This document shows, piece after piece, positions 1 to 8,306 of a DNA stretch of 64,000 nt. How positions within the stretch are numbered: position 1 is the first letter of the stretch; every line of letters begins with the position of its first letter. Below the pieces are notes generated by a model. It was not told the DNA's origin and did no database searches. It worked only from the letters and a program-made list of their open reading frames with translations. The DNA comes from G963674685 sp964591275. Its GTDB lineage: Bacteria; Lernaellota; Lernaellaia; JACKCT01. The DNA is taken from assembly GCA_964591275.1 (NCBI GenBank), contig CAZQAE010000015.1:12221-76220 (forward strand). The letters are read 5' to 3'. The translations under genes were made by a program, and so were the position numbers.

Positions 1-174
1 GTCAAAAACAGCCAGGAGATTCCCGAGGGGAAAATCGCCGTTGGCGTTCCGGCCGTGATCAAAGGCGAGGTTCGCGACAAGCACAGGGCCATCTGGGGAT
101 TTGGGAAACAGCTATATATTGATATGGCCAATCGCTATAACGCTCCAGGGGCATTTGAACTTATCGAACTATAA
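1..174 (+). CDS. gamma-carbonic-anhydrase-like hexapeptide protein, C-terminal end
   Basis: The frame is open from base 1 and stops at 172-174, giving the last 57 residues of a protein whose start lies outside the window. The visible part holds the turn IPEGKIAVGVPAVIKG followed by a helical tail (RAIWGFGKQLYIDMANRY). This is how left-handed beta-helix proteins of the gamma-carbonic anhydrase/acetyltransferase family usually end: last hexapeptide coil, then a C-terminal helix. The metal-binding histidines and catalytic residues are upstream, so enzymatic activity cannot be judged. Confidence 0.6.
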   Translation, partial: VKNSQEIPEGKIAVGVPAVIKGEVRDKHRAIWGFGKQLYIDMANRYNAPGAFELIEL

Positions 175-377
175 TCACCGGACGGTGAAGCGATCCCGTG
201 AAGTAATTGTCGGGAGAGGCAGTCCTTTCGGTAATGACATAAATTATACCGTTATTGACTTTGTTGTCTTGCACTGCCAAGCTGTCCAATGTCGTTGGGT
301 GTGCGGCACAAAAGTGGGTTTAATAAGAATCCCTTGAAAAAATGCGAGGAATTTGTAGTACATCATGGCAAAGTATG

Positions 378-559
378 TTGCCCGTCAGGGCAAAGCAGAA
401 ATAGCTCACAGCGTGAGCTGTGGGGAAGCGGAATATCTTAAGACAAAAAAAGCCCATGAAATGGGCGAAGGAATTGTGTTACGACTCGTTTTTGTGCGTC
501 GCCCATTTCATGGGCTAAAATTATTTTGCGGTCCCTGATTTCCACAGCTTGCGCTGTGG
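378..559. repeat. cluster of short intergenic palindromes
   Basis: The 508-base stretch between the first gene and the ABC ATPase contains no convincing gene but several perfect hairpins. They are TTGCCC-gtca-GGGCAA (378-393), CACAGC-gtga-GCTGTG (407-422), an 18-bp inverted repeat with arms 451-468 and 499-516 and a 30-base loop, and CCACAGC-ttgc-GCTGTGG (542-559). Each arm of the long repeat is itself a palindrome (GCCCAT-gaa-ATGGGC). Similar GCCC/GGGC hairpins occur at 4198-4305. They resemble REP-type extragenic palindromes. Some could act as transcription terminators, but no strong U-tract follows them. Confidence 0.6.
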
Positions 560-682
560 GCTATTGCCGCATCGCCTGTTTCACAGGCTGATAATGAGGT
601 TATTGTTTTGATTCCACAATTTGAAGAAAATGAAAAACTCACTTGCAGTGACGTACACCCATCGTTGTTGATTGCTTAAAGG

Positions 683-1555
683 ATGACAAGTTCAATGTCC
701 GATTCCGATGATCGTTTTCTTCGTATTGCAAAACTGGGCAAGCGCTTTGGCGACGGGCAAAATCTCGTGCAGGCTTTCGAAGACCTGGACCTTGATGTCC
801 ACAAGGGCGAGTTCCTGTGTCTGGTCGGCCCTTCGGGCTGCGGCAAGACGACCTTGCTGCGCACGCTGGCCGGCGTGGAGAAGGCGAGCACGGGAAATTT
901 CTCGGTTGACTGGAGCGACAAAGACAAAACGACGCCCCTGTCGATGGTCTTTCAGCAGCCCGGTCTCTATCCCTGGATGAGCGTCGAGGGCAATCTTCGC
1001 TTTGTGCTCAATGCAAGCCCCATCGAAACCGAACGCCACGATGAGATCATTGCGAGCTTCATCGAGCGCGTGGGTCTGACAAAGTTTCGCAGCTTCCATC
1101 CTCATCAGCTTTCCGGCGGAATGAAGCAGCGCGTTTCGCTGATACGAGCTTTTTGCGTTTATCCGCAATTGCTGCTGATGGACGAACCTTTCGTTTTTCT
1201 CGACTACCAAAACCGCATGATACTGCATCAACTTCTTCTCGAACTCTGGCAGGACCAGCGCCAGACCATCATCTTCGTCACGCACAACATCAACGAAGCG
1301 GTGACGTTGGGCGACCGCGTGATGGTGATGACAGCTAGTCCGGGACGTTTTAAGCGAGAAGTTGTTTGTGATTTCCCGCGACCGCGCGACGTGGTGGAGC
1401 TTCGTAAAAACGCCGATTTCGGCCAGACCGTCGTGGAGATCACGGAGGATTTGAAAGAGGAAATCGAGCGAGCGCAGGCCATGGAAATCGCTGGGCGCGC
1501 TGATCCTTTCCATATAGACGGCGCCTCGCCCCGCGCGCGTGGATTGGATGTCTGA
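683..1555 (+). CDS. ABC transporter ATPase, NitT/TauT (SsuB/TauB-like) family
   Basis: This 290-residue protein is the ATP-hydrolysing subunit of an importer. Visible motifs are Walker A GPSGCGKTT (about residues 49-57), the Q-loop in VFQQPGLYPW, the signature LSGGMKQRV (about 143-151), Walker B LLLMDEPF (Asp167, Glu168) and the H-loop FVTHNINEA. Length and motif spellings match the nitrate/sulfonate/taurine family. The start may be ATG 683 or ATG 695. The permease gene overlaps its stop, so the two are co-transcribed. No substrate-binding protein is nearby, so the substrate is unknown. Confidence 0.9.
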   Translation: MTSSMSDSDDRFLRIAKLGKRFGDGQNLVQAFEDLDLDVHKGEFLCLVGPSGCGKTTLLRTLAGVEKASTGNFSVDWSDKDKTTPLSMVFQQPGLYPWMSVEGNLRFVLNASPIETERHDEIIASFIERVGLTKFRSFHPHQLSGGMKQRVSLIRAFCVYPQLLLMDEPFVFLDYQNRMILHQLLLELWQDQRQTIIFVTHNINEAVTLGDRVMVMTASPGRFKREVVCDFPRPRDVVELRKNADFGQTVVEITEDLKEEIERAQAMEIAGRADPFHIDGASPRARGLDV

Positions 1556-2327
1556 AATGCCGACGTTGCCAAGACGGATAAAAGAACTGCGCTATAAAAT
1601 CATCTACGTCGCCAGCCCCATTTTCCTGTTGGCGTTATGGGAATTCAGCGCCCGCATTGGCCTCATCGATGCGCGGTTTTTTCCACCGCCCTCGTTGATC
1701 ATCGCGCAGTTCGGCCCGCTTTTTCTGGAAGAAAATTTTCACGTCGATATCGGCTCCTCGATGTGGCGAATCACTGCGGGAGTCGCTCTGGGTTTTATTC
1801 CCGGCGCCATCCTGGGCATGATCATGGGTTTTTCGCGCCTGGCCCAGGCGTTTTTTTCGCCGATTGTGGCGCTCACGTACCCGATTCCCAAAATCGCCAT
1901 TTTGCCCCTGCTTTTGATCATCTTTGGCTTAGGCAATATGTCCAACATCATGGTGGTGGCCATCGGTGTTTTCTTTTTGTCGCTCATCAACACGAAAGCC
2001 GGCGTCGCGCAGATCCCGAAAATCCACTTTGAGGTGGCCCGCGTTTTTCGAGTCAGTCGTTCGCAAATATTTCTGCGCATTGTACTGCCCGCCAGCCTCC
2101 CCGGAATTTTTACCGGCTTGAAGCTGGGCGTGGGCTATGGCCTGATCCTCATTGTCGCCGCGGAGATGGTGGCCGCCAACTCGGGGATCGGCTACCGCAT
2201 TTGGTTGAGTTGGGAACTCTACTTGATAAAAGACATCTACGCCTGCCTGATCACCATTTCCATCATCGGCATCCTCCTTTCCGTCAGCCTGGACAAGCTC
2301 GAAGAAAAGATCGTCCACTGGAAATAG
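1548..2327 (+). CDS. ABC transporter permease, NitT/TauT (SsuC/TauC-like) family
   Basis: This inner-membrane permease of about 259 residues has roughly six hydrophobic segments. The cytoplasmic coupling region (about EVARVFRVSRSQIFLRIVLPASLPGIFTGL) has the EAA-type layout used to dock on the ATPase. Starts are possible at GTG 1539, ATG 1548 and ATG 1557. I use 1548, which overlaps the ATPase stop by 8 bases and implies translational coupling, though no clear Shine-Dalgarno separates the options. It partners the gene at 683-1555. The substrate cannot be told from sequence. Confidence 0.88.
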   Translation: MSEMPTLPRRIKELRYKIIYVASPIFLLALWEFSARIGLIDARFFPPPSLIIAQFGPLFLEENFHVDIGSSMWRITAGVALGFIPGAILGMIMGFSRLAQAFFSPIVALTYPIPKIAILPLLLIIFGLGNMSNIMVVAIGVFFLSLINTKAGVAQIPKIHFEVARVFRVSRSQIFLRIVLPASLPGIFTGLKLGVGYGLILIVAAEMVAANSGIGYRIWLSWELYLIKDIYACLITISIIGILLSVSLDKLEEKIVHWK

Positions 2328-2354
2328 CCATATCGCGTCCCGGCAGTTGGTGAC

Positions 2355-2386
2355 TGACATCCATTTGCGGCAAATGGTGTCTGTCA
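2355..2386. terminator. hairpin downstream of the ABC permease
   Basis: A perfect 8-bp stem with a one-base centre (CCATTTGC g GCAAATGG, 2361-2377) is extended by outer TGACA/TGTCA arms. It lies 27 bases after the permease stop. It could end the ABC transcript or be another intergenic palindrome. The U-tract expected of a Rho-independent terminator is missing. Confidence 0.4.
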
Positions 2387-2566
2387 TCCAGCCTAATAAA
2401 ATGGGATGACAGGCACGCCCGAAGCGGACGATGCCAGTCACTATTTTCCGCGCGCCTTTTCACGCATTGTCCGCGCATCGATAATTGTGATATTATCAAT
2501 CGTTCGATAATTGGGGCTTTTTGTGTGCGGGATTGTATATTCAATGATCTTGCTTCGGAGGTAATA

Positions 2567-4171
2567 ATGCGCCGCTTATCTTTGATGAAAATTGCACTGG
2601 TCGCTTTGGTGTCCATCCTTTTCGCTTTGCCGCTTTCCTGCGGCGATGATGACGATTCTGCGGATTCCGAGGACAGCGACGCAGACGATGACATTGATGA
2701 TGATATAAACGACAACTCGGATGACGATGCAAATGACGATTTGAACGATGACATGGATGACGATGTGGACGACGACATGAATGACGATGCAGACGATGAC
2801 CTAAACGACGATTTGAACGATGACGCAGACGACGATGTGGATGACGACACCGACGATGACGCCGATGATGATACACAAGAGTGCATCGATGAGGACGGCG
2901 ACACGTATGGAGAAAATTGCCACGCCGGTCCAGATTGCGACGACACGGATTTTCTAATCCACCCCGGCGCTCCGGAATTGCCCGACGATGGCATTGATCA
3001 AAATTGCGATGACTTCGATCTGTTGCTAGGAGATGACACAGGTGTATTTGTTGCGAAAACGGGTAATGATGCGAATCTCGGCACCATGGTCGCTCCCAAG
3101 TTAACGATCAATGCAGGCACGACTCTTGCTGCACAAACGAGCAAATCAGCCTTCATCGCCGAAGGGGATTATTCTGAAGATGTGGAAACACAAGTCTCAC
3201 TCTTCGGAGGTTATGAGTCTGCAGGCTGGACAAGGGATATTGAAAACAACGTTACATTGATAAACGCTTTGTTGTCCGCAGCCGTATCAGTGAGCGAGAA
3301 CCCGAACCAGGATCGATGTGACAACTCGGATGGTAGTAGGGATGATGTGAAGGCAGATAATCCAATCCACGTAGCTATTCAAGGGTTTACCATCGACGGC
3401 GGATCACCAAATGGATACTACACTGCCAGCGTAGGCTTGGCCAACCAAGGAGCGGCAATGCTGGCTAATAATACAATAAATGGCGGATCAGGAGGTGCTA
3501 ATAGTTACGGTGTATTCAATGATGGTTATTTGACATTTCTTAACAATCGCATTAACGGCGGATCCGGAGACTGGAGCCAAGGTGTGTTTAGTATACGGGG
3601 CACAATGGTTTTAGTGAATAATATAATCGACGGCGGATCTGGAATCTCATCTAGCTGCGGTGTGAGCAACTCCGATACTTTAATATTGGCGAATAATTTC
3701 ATCAACGGCGGCTCGGGAAGCATTGTCAGTATCGGTATTATGAACATCTTAGGCGTTGCCACACTGACAAATAACATTATAAGCGGCGGATCGGGAAACA
3801 CTAGCTACGGCATTAATAACGGCTGGCCCGACTCGGTTGAGCTAGTGAATAACAATATCTGGGGAGAACAACAGGACTATCTAATGCTCAGCGATTCGAC
3901 ATACATCACATTGCTCGCAGAAATAAATAATTGCGCCTGGGCCGGTTGCGCCGTGGCGTCGAGTAACATCAGCGAAAATCCGCTCTTTATAGATCCGGCC
4001 AGCGATGATTTTCATCTTCAGAATTCAAGCCCATGCATCGATACCGGCATTGATCCGGTGGCTTACATCAATAATTCGAGTTATTTACACATCGATTTCG
4101 AAGGCGATCCCCGCCCCCTTGGCGCCGGTTGGGACATCGGCCCAGATGAGTGGTGGCCGGCAAGCGAGTGA
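2567..4171 (+). CDS. Asp-rich lipoprotein with MopE-like motif, beta-helix and choice-of-anchor Q end
   Basis: The preferred start is ATG 2567, behind CGGAGGT at spacing 4, which puts the signal peptide (MRRLSLMKIALVALVSIL) at the N-terminus; an in-frame upstream start at 2525 lacks this. A cysteine after LPLS suggests a lipoprotein. About 80 residues of almost pure D/N/V/M linker follow, then a DGDTYG...CDDTD...PDDGIDQNCD segment like the MopE/Cu-binding repeat. Next comes a region with repeated N(N)xINGGSG turns typical of right-handed beta-helices, and a C-terminal PCIDTG...GPDEW block typical of choice-of-anchor Q domains. A surface-exposed adhesin or polysaccharide-binding role is inferred only. 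Confidence 0.8.
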   Translation: MRRLSLMKIALVALVSILFALPLSCGDDDDSADSEDSDADDDIDDDINDNSDDDANDDLNDDMDDDVDDDMNDDADDDLNDDLNDDADDDVDDDTDDDADDDTQECIDEDGDTYGENCHAGPDCDDTDFLIHPGAPELPDDGIDQNCDDFDLLLGDDTGVFVAKTGNDANLGTMVAPKLTINAGTTLAAQTSKSAFIAEGDYSEDVETQVSLFGGYESAGWTRDIENNVTLINALLSAAVSVSENPNQDRCDNSDGSRDDVKADNPIHVAIQGFTIDGGSPNGYYTASVGLANQGAAMLANNTINGGSGGANSYGVFNDGYLTFLNNRINGGSGDWSQGVFSIRGTMVLVNNIIDGGSGISSSCGVSNSDTLILANNFINGGSGSIVSIGIMNILGVATLTNNIISGGSGNTSYGINNGWPDSVELVNNNIWGEQQDYLMLSDSTYITLLAEINNCAWAGCAVASSNISENPLFIDPASDDFHLQNSSPCIDTGIDPVAYINNSSYLHIDFEGDPRPLGAGWDIGPDEWWPASE

Positions 4172-4197
4172 TGAATGATGAATGCTGAGTTGTAGGA

Positions 4198-4305
4198 GCG
4201 GCTTCCAGCCGCGATTAGCCCTTTAGGGCGAAACAGTAATAGCCCTGTGCGTCAGCGCGGGGGAAAGATGATCCGCAACAATTTTCAAAGCCCGTTTTAA
4301 CGGGC
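4198..4305. repeat. intergenic palindromes between convergent genes
   Basis: Three perfect hairpins sit between the lipoprotein and the convergent Nramp-like gene: GCGGCT-tcc-AGCCGC (4198-4212), GCCC-ttta-GGGC (4218-4229) and GCCCGTT-tt-AACGGGC (4290-4305). They resemble the palindromes at 378-559. The last could serve as a bidirectional terminator between the converging genes. Confidence 0.5.
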
Positions 4306-4330
4306 GACAGATTGCAGCGCGCTTCACGAA

Positions 4331-5581
4331 TCATAGAAACAAAGACACGATATATGCCACGGATAGCACCGTGAGAAATGCCACCGTCGTCACGCAGAAG
4401 TAATTATAAATCCTGCCATTCGTATGCGTACCCATGATCTTCGAGTCGTTGACCAGAATCAGAATGAAGACAAGGACGATCGGCAGGAGGATGCCGTTGA
4501 CCACCTGCGAGACGATGATCATGTCGATAAACGAACGTCCGGGCAAAAGCACGAAGAATGCGCCGAGGATAATTGATGCGACGTAGAGGAAATAAAACTG
4601 CGGCGCCTCGCCGTAGCGTTTGTTCACGCCGCGTTCCCAGCCCATCGCCTCGCAGATCGTGTACGCTGTGGCCAGCGGCAAAACGCACGCGGCGTACATG
4701 GAGGCGTTGAACAGGCCGAAGGCGAAAAGATGCCGCGCCCAGTTTCCCATCAGCGGCGCCAGCGCCGTGGCGGCTTCGCCGGCGTTGTTGACCTCGATGC
4801 CCGCGGGATGCAGCGTCATGGCGCAGGTGATGACAATGCACAGGGCCACGAAGTTGACGAAGACGCTGCCGAATATTGTATCCGCCCTGGAATACGCCGC
4901 GTCCTCTATATCTATTCCCTTTTCCACGACGCTCGACTGCTGAAAGAAGGCCATCCACGGTGCGGTCGTCGTGCCGAACAGGGCCAGCACGATGAGGATG
5001 TATGCTTTGGAGGGAATCCATTTGGGAATCAGCAGGGCCTTTGCAACCTCGACGGGATCGGGCTTGACCATGTATCCGGCGACCAGGTACGTGATGTAGA
5101 AAAAAGCCGCGACCAAAAAGACTTTTTCGACGGATTTATAATCCCAGCGCAGCACCAGGCCGATCACCGCCGCCGCGCATATCGGCACGACCAATAGCGG
5201 CGGCGCGCCCACCAGTTCAGCGGAAGCCGCAACGCCGGCGAACTCGGCCATGATTGTGCGGAAGTTGACGAAGAGCAGCGCCATCATCAGGTAGAAAGTG
5301 GTTTTGACGCCGAAGCGTTCGCGGATCATGGACGACAGGCCGTCGCCGGTGACCACGCCCATGCGGTTGGCCATTTCCTGCACCATGATCAGGATGATTG
5401 TCAGCGGCACAAATATCCACAAAATGTCGAAGCCGAACAGCGCCCCGGCGCGGCTGTACGTGGCTAGGCCGCCGGCGTCGTTGCCCACGCTCAAGGTGAT
5501 GATGCCCGGACCCAGAACCGCCGCGAACACGGCGAGCCGGGCGTAGAGGGATTTCACCGATTTTTTCTTTTCATTCGACAT
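4331..5581 (-). CDS. Nramp-like divalent metal transporter, atypical
   Basis: This is a polytopic membrane protein of about 416 residues with roughly 11 hydrophobic segments and the Nramp opening GPGIITLSVGNDAGG. The canonical TM1 DPGN motif reads VGNDAGG here, and TM6 reads APWMAFFQQSSVVEKG where metal-selective Nramps carry the methionine of MPH. Residues that coordinate Mn/Fe are therefore changed, as reported for Nramp-related Mg2+ or other divergent clades. Start ATG 5581 begins MSNEKKKSV; a start at 5635 is possible but adds an unconvincing 18 residues. It lies directly downstream of the MgtE_N-CBS gene in the same direction, which suggests a regulatory pair. Confidence 0.85.
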   Translation of the reverse strand: MSNEKKKSVKSLYARLAVFAAVLGPGIITLSVGNDAGGLATYSRAGALFGFDILWIFVPLTIILIMVQEMANRMGVVTGDGLSSMIRERFGVKTTFYLMMALLFVNFRTIMAEFAGVAASAELVGAPPLLVVPICAAAVIGLVLRWDYKSVEKVFLVAAFFYITYLVAGYMVKPDPVEVAKALLIPKWIPSKAYILIVLALFGTTTAPWMAFFQQSSVVEKGIDIEDAAYSRADTIFGSVFVNFVALCIVITCAMTLHPAGIEVNNAGEAATALAPLMGNWARHLFAFGLFNASMYAACVLPLATAYTICEAMGWERGVNKRYGEAPQFYFLYVASIILGAFFVLLPGRSFIDMIIVSQVVNGILLPIVLVFILILVNDSKIMGTHTNGRIYNYFCVTTVAFLTVLSVAYIVSLFL

Positions 5582-5656
5582 GACAAACCGTTTTTCAAAG
5601 GCTAAGGGCTGAGTCGGCCTGGCGTTTTGTCTCACCCTGAACCCTAGACCCTGAAT

Positions 5657-6946
5657 CTACGCCGCTTCCTTGTGGTAGAAGGGGATCAACTCGTCGAAGC
5701 TATGCTGGAACGTGATGATGCCTTGCACTTTACTGTCTTCATCCAAGACGGGAAGCGCGAGGAAGTTGTATTTATGAAACTGCCTGGCCACTTCAACCCA
5801 CTCGTCATCCAGTTGCACCGAGATCAGCCGATCTCCCGCCAATTCGTTCAAAGGCGTTTCCGGTTTGGAGATGATAAGACTGCGTAGCGAGACCACGCCC
5901 TGTAGATGATCGCTTCCATCCACCAGGAAGGCATAGTGGATAAGTTCGACGGTTTCCGATGAGGCGCGGATCAGTCGCAGGGCGTCGGCAACGGTGGCTG
6001 TTGGCGAGAGCGCAATGTAGTCCGTTGTCATCAGGGCGCCGGCGGTTTCTTTTTCGCTGAAGGTCTGGAGTTTTTCCAGTTCCTCTCTTTCTTCTTCCAC
6101 CATGCGGGATTTGATGATTTCCTGCTGCTTCTCGGGTATGTCCTCTAAGATGTCCGCAGCGACGGAAGGCTCGATCTCTTCCATGATATCCGCAGCGACT
6201 TCGGGGTCGAGGTCCTGCATGATGGCCGCGCCCAACTCGGGCTCGACTTCTTCGAGCGCCTCGGCGGCGGCCTCAATGTCCAGCGAGTGCAGCAGCGCCA
6301 CACGCTCGTCTTTGTCCAGGTCCTCAAGAATGTCGGCCATCTCGCCGGGATGCAAAGACTTCAATTCCGCATGATCGACGCGCAATCGTACGGGACCGGG
6401 TCCGCCGCCTTCCTCCAGGGTCTGAACGTGCTTCCAGGATATCATGTCGTCGGCAAGCGATTTTCCGAAAATCCCTGCAACGCCGCGAGCGACGCCCGCA
6501 AATCCCAGTCGGCGCAAAAGACCAGTAAAACCCACATCAACGTGCACAACGTAGGTACGCCCCTGAAGGACTAGAAGCTGGACATCGTTGATGCGCTCGA
6601 CTTTCGCGCCCTGCGTGTCAACGACCTGCTTGTCCATCAAAACGTCCTTGAGGCTGAAGCGGCTGTCGTTGCCGAACGCGTACTCTGTTTCAGGCAAAGG
6701 AAGCGAAACTCGGCCCTTGGGCATTTTATCCCAGTCCCCGATCTGCATCATGGGCGCGTAATAATCCCGCTTGTTTCTACGAACAACAAGGCCTTCGACT
6801 TCTGGATAGGGCTCGGCGCGTGTAACGATAAGATCCTTGATTCTGCCGCCTTTTTTCCCATCGGATCTCACGGCGCGGCCTATGAGCTGCGATGCAAAGC
6901 CGAATCTGTAGCCGTGCCCGTTTTCGTGCATAATTGTTTGGGCCAT
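5657..6946 (-). CDS. soluble PRC-barrel, MgtE_N and CBS-pair protein
   Basis: This 429-residue protein has no membrane segments. The first ~160 residues contain two PRC-barrel-like stretches (IGRAVRSDGKKGGRIKDLIV and VDTQGAKVERINDVQLL). An MgtE_N superhelix follows (about 180-290) with acidic repeats such as LDPEVAADIMEEIEP. Two CBS motifs (about 300-425) end it. In MgtE magnesium channels this N-domain plus CBS pair senses cytoplasmic Mg2+ and gates the attached pore. The pore is absent here, but a polytopic Nramp-like transporter is encoded immediately downstream. I infer that it senses divalent metal and controls that transporter in trans. Confidence 0.85.
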   Translation of the reverse strand: MAQTIMHENGHGYRFGFASQLIGRAVRSDGKKGGRIKDLIVTRAEPYPEVEGLVVRRNKRDYYAPMMQIGDWDKMPKGRVSLPLPETEYAFGNDSRFSLKDVLMDKQVVDTQGAKVERINDVQLLVLQGRTYVVHVDVGFTGLLRRLGFAGVARGVAGIFGKSLADDMISWKHVQTLEEGGGPGPVRLRVDHAELKSLHPGEMADILEDLDKDERVALLHSLDIEAAAEALEEVEPELGAAIMQDLDPEVAADIMEEIEPSVAADILEDIPEKQQEIIKSRMVEEEREELEKLQTFSEKETAGALMTTDYIALSPTATVADALRLIRASSETVELIHYAFLVDGSDHLQGVVSLRSLIISKPETPLNELAGDRLISVQLDDEWVEVARQFHKYNFLALPVLDEDSKVQGIITFQHSFDELIPFYHKEAA

Positions 6947-7354
6947 TATATGCCTCCCCGGCGGCGCGAGGCTTTTAGTATCCTCGCTGTTTCCGCCTTT
7001 GAAAACCGTTAATTTTTCACGGTCGAATGCAAAGATCGACCAGGCGAAAAAAACGCATTTCGACGCCTGTGACCAAGCAAAACGGCAATGGCGCTGGTAG
7101 ATGGCGGACCAGGAAAGTTAGGGGGAGGAGGATGCGTTATCGAAGTGAATAATCCCCACGTTCGAAAACGAGTCCGACCAAGCCCCTACCTGGAGGCTGG
7201 TCACTGCTACTTGCGCCTTCGTCCATGGAATTCTCCACAATGGGTTTAATCCAAAACGCTACGCAAGGCGCGGCGCATCCAACAAGAGCATTTAAGCGCC
7301 AATGTGAAGGCCTGTCAATCAGCGAAAGCGAGTGCGGAAGTCGCCCCTGATTTG
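6947..7354. other. intergenic region between divergent genes
   Basis: About 400 bases separate the MgtE_N gene from the ArsR promoter. I found no protein with credible composition and no riboswitch I recognise; in particular neither the Mg2+ M-box nor the yybP-ykoY Mn2+ core is evident on the strand feeding the transporter pair. It may hold promoters for the minus-strand pair. Confidence 0.4.
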
Positions 7355-7382
7355 TTGACAATTATTCCAGTATAACTATATT
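7355..7382 (+). promoter_or_regulatory. sigma-70-type promoter of the ArsR operon
   Basis: TTGACA (7355-7360) and TATATT (7377-7382) are separated by 16 bases. Transcription would begin shortly before the Shine-Dalgarno of the ArsR gene at 7403-7407. The AT-rich sequence overlapping the -10 box is a plausible site for ArsR autorepression, which is usual for the family; no operator has been proven. Confidence 0.5.
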
Positions 7383-7415
7383 CCTATTAGGCAATAACCG
7401 TTGGAGGCGATTGCA

Positions 7416-7715
7416 GTGCCGAAAAACCTGATGAAACCGTTTACTGAGGAGCAGTCGAAAGAGATTGCCGAGATTCTCAAGGCCGTCGGGCATCCCGTGC
7501 GCCTTAGAATCATCGATGCCCTTTCCATAGAGGAGATCTGCGTCGGGCAATTGGCTGAAATGCTGGAGCAGAAGCAGGCTGTCGTTTCTCAGCAGCTAAA
7601 GACTCTTCGGCTCGTTGGCTTGGTGAAATCGAAGAGGCGTTGCGGCAAATCATACTATAGCCTGAACAACCCGCATCTTCTGGAACTTTTGAAATGCATG
7701 CGTCGGTGCACCTGA
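7416..7715 (+). CDS. ArsR-family transcriptional regulator
   Basis: This 99-residue winged-helix repressor begins at GTG 7416, 8 bases after GGAGG (7403-7407). A TTG at 7401 lies upstream of the ribosome site and is unlikely. The recognition region AEMLEQKQAVVSQQLKTLRL and the wing KRRCGKSYYSLN are typical. Metal sensors carry CxC in the recognition helix. Here the only cysteines are in EEICVGQL, KRRCGKS and the C-terminal CMRRC, so a redox or thiol signal is as likely as a metal. It heads a small operon with the candidate selenoprotein and the FmdB gene. Confidence 0.85.
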   Translation: MPKNLMKPFTEEQSKEIAEILKAVGHPVRLRIIDALSIEEICVGQLAEMLEQKQAVVSQQLKTLRLVGLVKSKRRCGKSYYSLNNPHLLELLKCMRRCT

Positions 7716-7803
7716 GCGGATATATTATGATTGGCAAAGCAAAAGCGCACTATTTGCCGGATGAAAAAACCGGCGGCACAATTTGGCGAAAGTGGAGTGA
7801 ATT

Positions 7804-7971
7804 ATGGAAATTTTAATGATTGGCGTATTTTTACTTGGCTGGCTGCTGTTGCAGCTTGTGATACTGCCGCGTTTGGGTGTATCCACCTGAATGCGCCCCG
7901 ATTGCCGCCCGTCGGGCGGACAAAAAAACAACGGCGGCGACGATTACGAAAAAAATAAGGACAGCAAATAA
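7804..7971 (+). CDS. tiny membrane protein, candidate selenoprotein with in-frame TGA
   Basis: From ATG 7804 the frame encodes a 28-residue hydrophobic helix ending LPRLGVST, then TGA (7888-7890). The same frame continues MRPDCRPSGGQ...NKDSK to TAA 7969-7971, which overlaps the ATG of the FmdB gene. Read as selenocysteine, the TGA gives a 55-residue membrane-anchored protein with a U-x4-C redox pair. A hairpin with a GTC loop starts 14 bases after the TGA. The plain alternative is a 28-residue membrane peptide, with or without a second small gene at ATG 7891. The organism's use of selenocysteine elsewhere in the window supports the first reading. Confidence 0.5.
7905..7919 (+). promoter_or_regulatory. 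candidate bacterial SECIS hairpin
   Basis: CCGCCC (7905-7910), loop GTC, GGGCGG (7914-7919). The apical loop begins 21 bases after the TGA, within the range reported for bacterial SECIS elements, and its first base is the G that SelB contacts require. The stem is short, so this is weaker than the peroxiredoxin element at 51088-51105. Confidence 0.45.
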
Positions 7972-8171
7972 TGCCTATGTATGTTTATAAATGCAAAGAC
8001 TGCGGACAGGTTTTCGAGAAGTTGGTTGCCGTGTCCTCGGCTCACGAAACTCAGCCCTGCAAGCACTGCTCATCCAAGAATACGGAAAAGCAAATCGCTT
8101 CGCTCAGCTCTTTTTCTAAAAAAGGTGGCGATTCGGGCGGCGGATGCGCCCCGAGCAGCGGCTTCAGTTGA
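7971..8171 (+). CDS. FmdB-family zinc-ribbon protein
   Basis: A 66-residue protein with MPMYVYKCKDCGQVFEKL near the start and a second CKHC pair. These are the two CxxC knuckles of the FmdB/CxxC_CXXC_SSSS zinc ribbon. A Ser/Gly-rich tail with a lone cysteine follows. Its ATG overlaps the stop of the preceding small gene (TAATG), so translation is coupled. The family was first linked to formamidase/methylamidase regulation, but the function of most members is unknown. Confidence 0.85.
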   Translation: MPMYVYKCKDCGQVFEKLVAVSSAHETQPCKHCSSKNTEKQIASLSSFSKKGGDSGGGCAPSSGFS

Positions 8172-8306
8172 GCATGACGCTAAGTTCGCCGTGCGCGAAT
8201 GGCCGATTTTAGCGAGATCCCAATTCATTGAAACGCTGGATTTTTCAATAGTTCAATGTAGTATCGTTTTTGTATGCGCGTATGACCACGATTCGCGAGG
8301 ATACAA

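Noticed and set aside
2284..2994. Ser-rich minus-strand frame opposite the Asp-rich linker (and similar Ser/Arg/Val-rich frames opposite other linkers)
   Set aside because: GAYGAY repeats read backwards give long open Ser- or Val-rich frames. These are shadows of the real gene.
4404..5021. Arg/His-rich 205-codon frame inside the Nramp gene
   Set aside because: Low-complexity composition in another frame of a clear transporter gene.
7010..7260. Possible Mg2+ or Mn2+ riboswitch upstream of the MgtE_N/Nramp pair
   Set aside because: I could not find the conserved core of the M-box or yybP-ykoY classes on the correct strand.
7137..7361. 74-codon minus-strand frame near the ArsR promoter
   Set aside because: Overlaps the promoter, lacks a ribosome site and resembles no protein.
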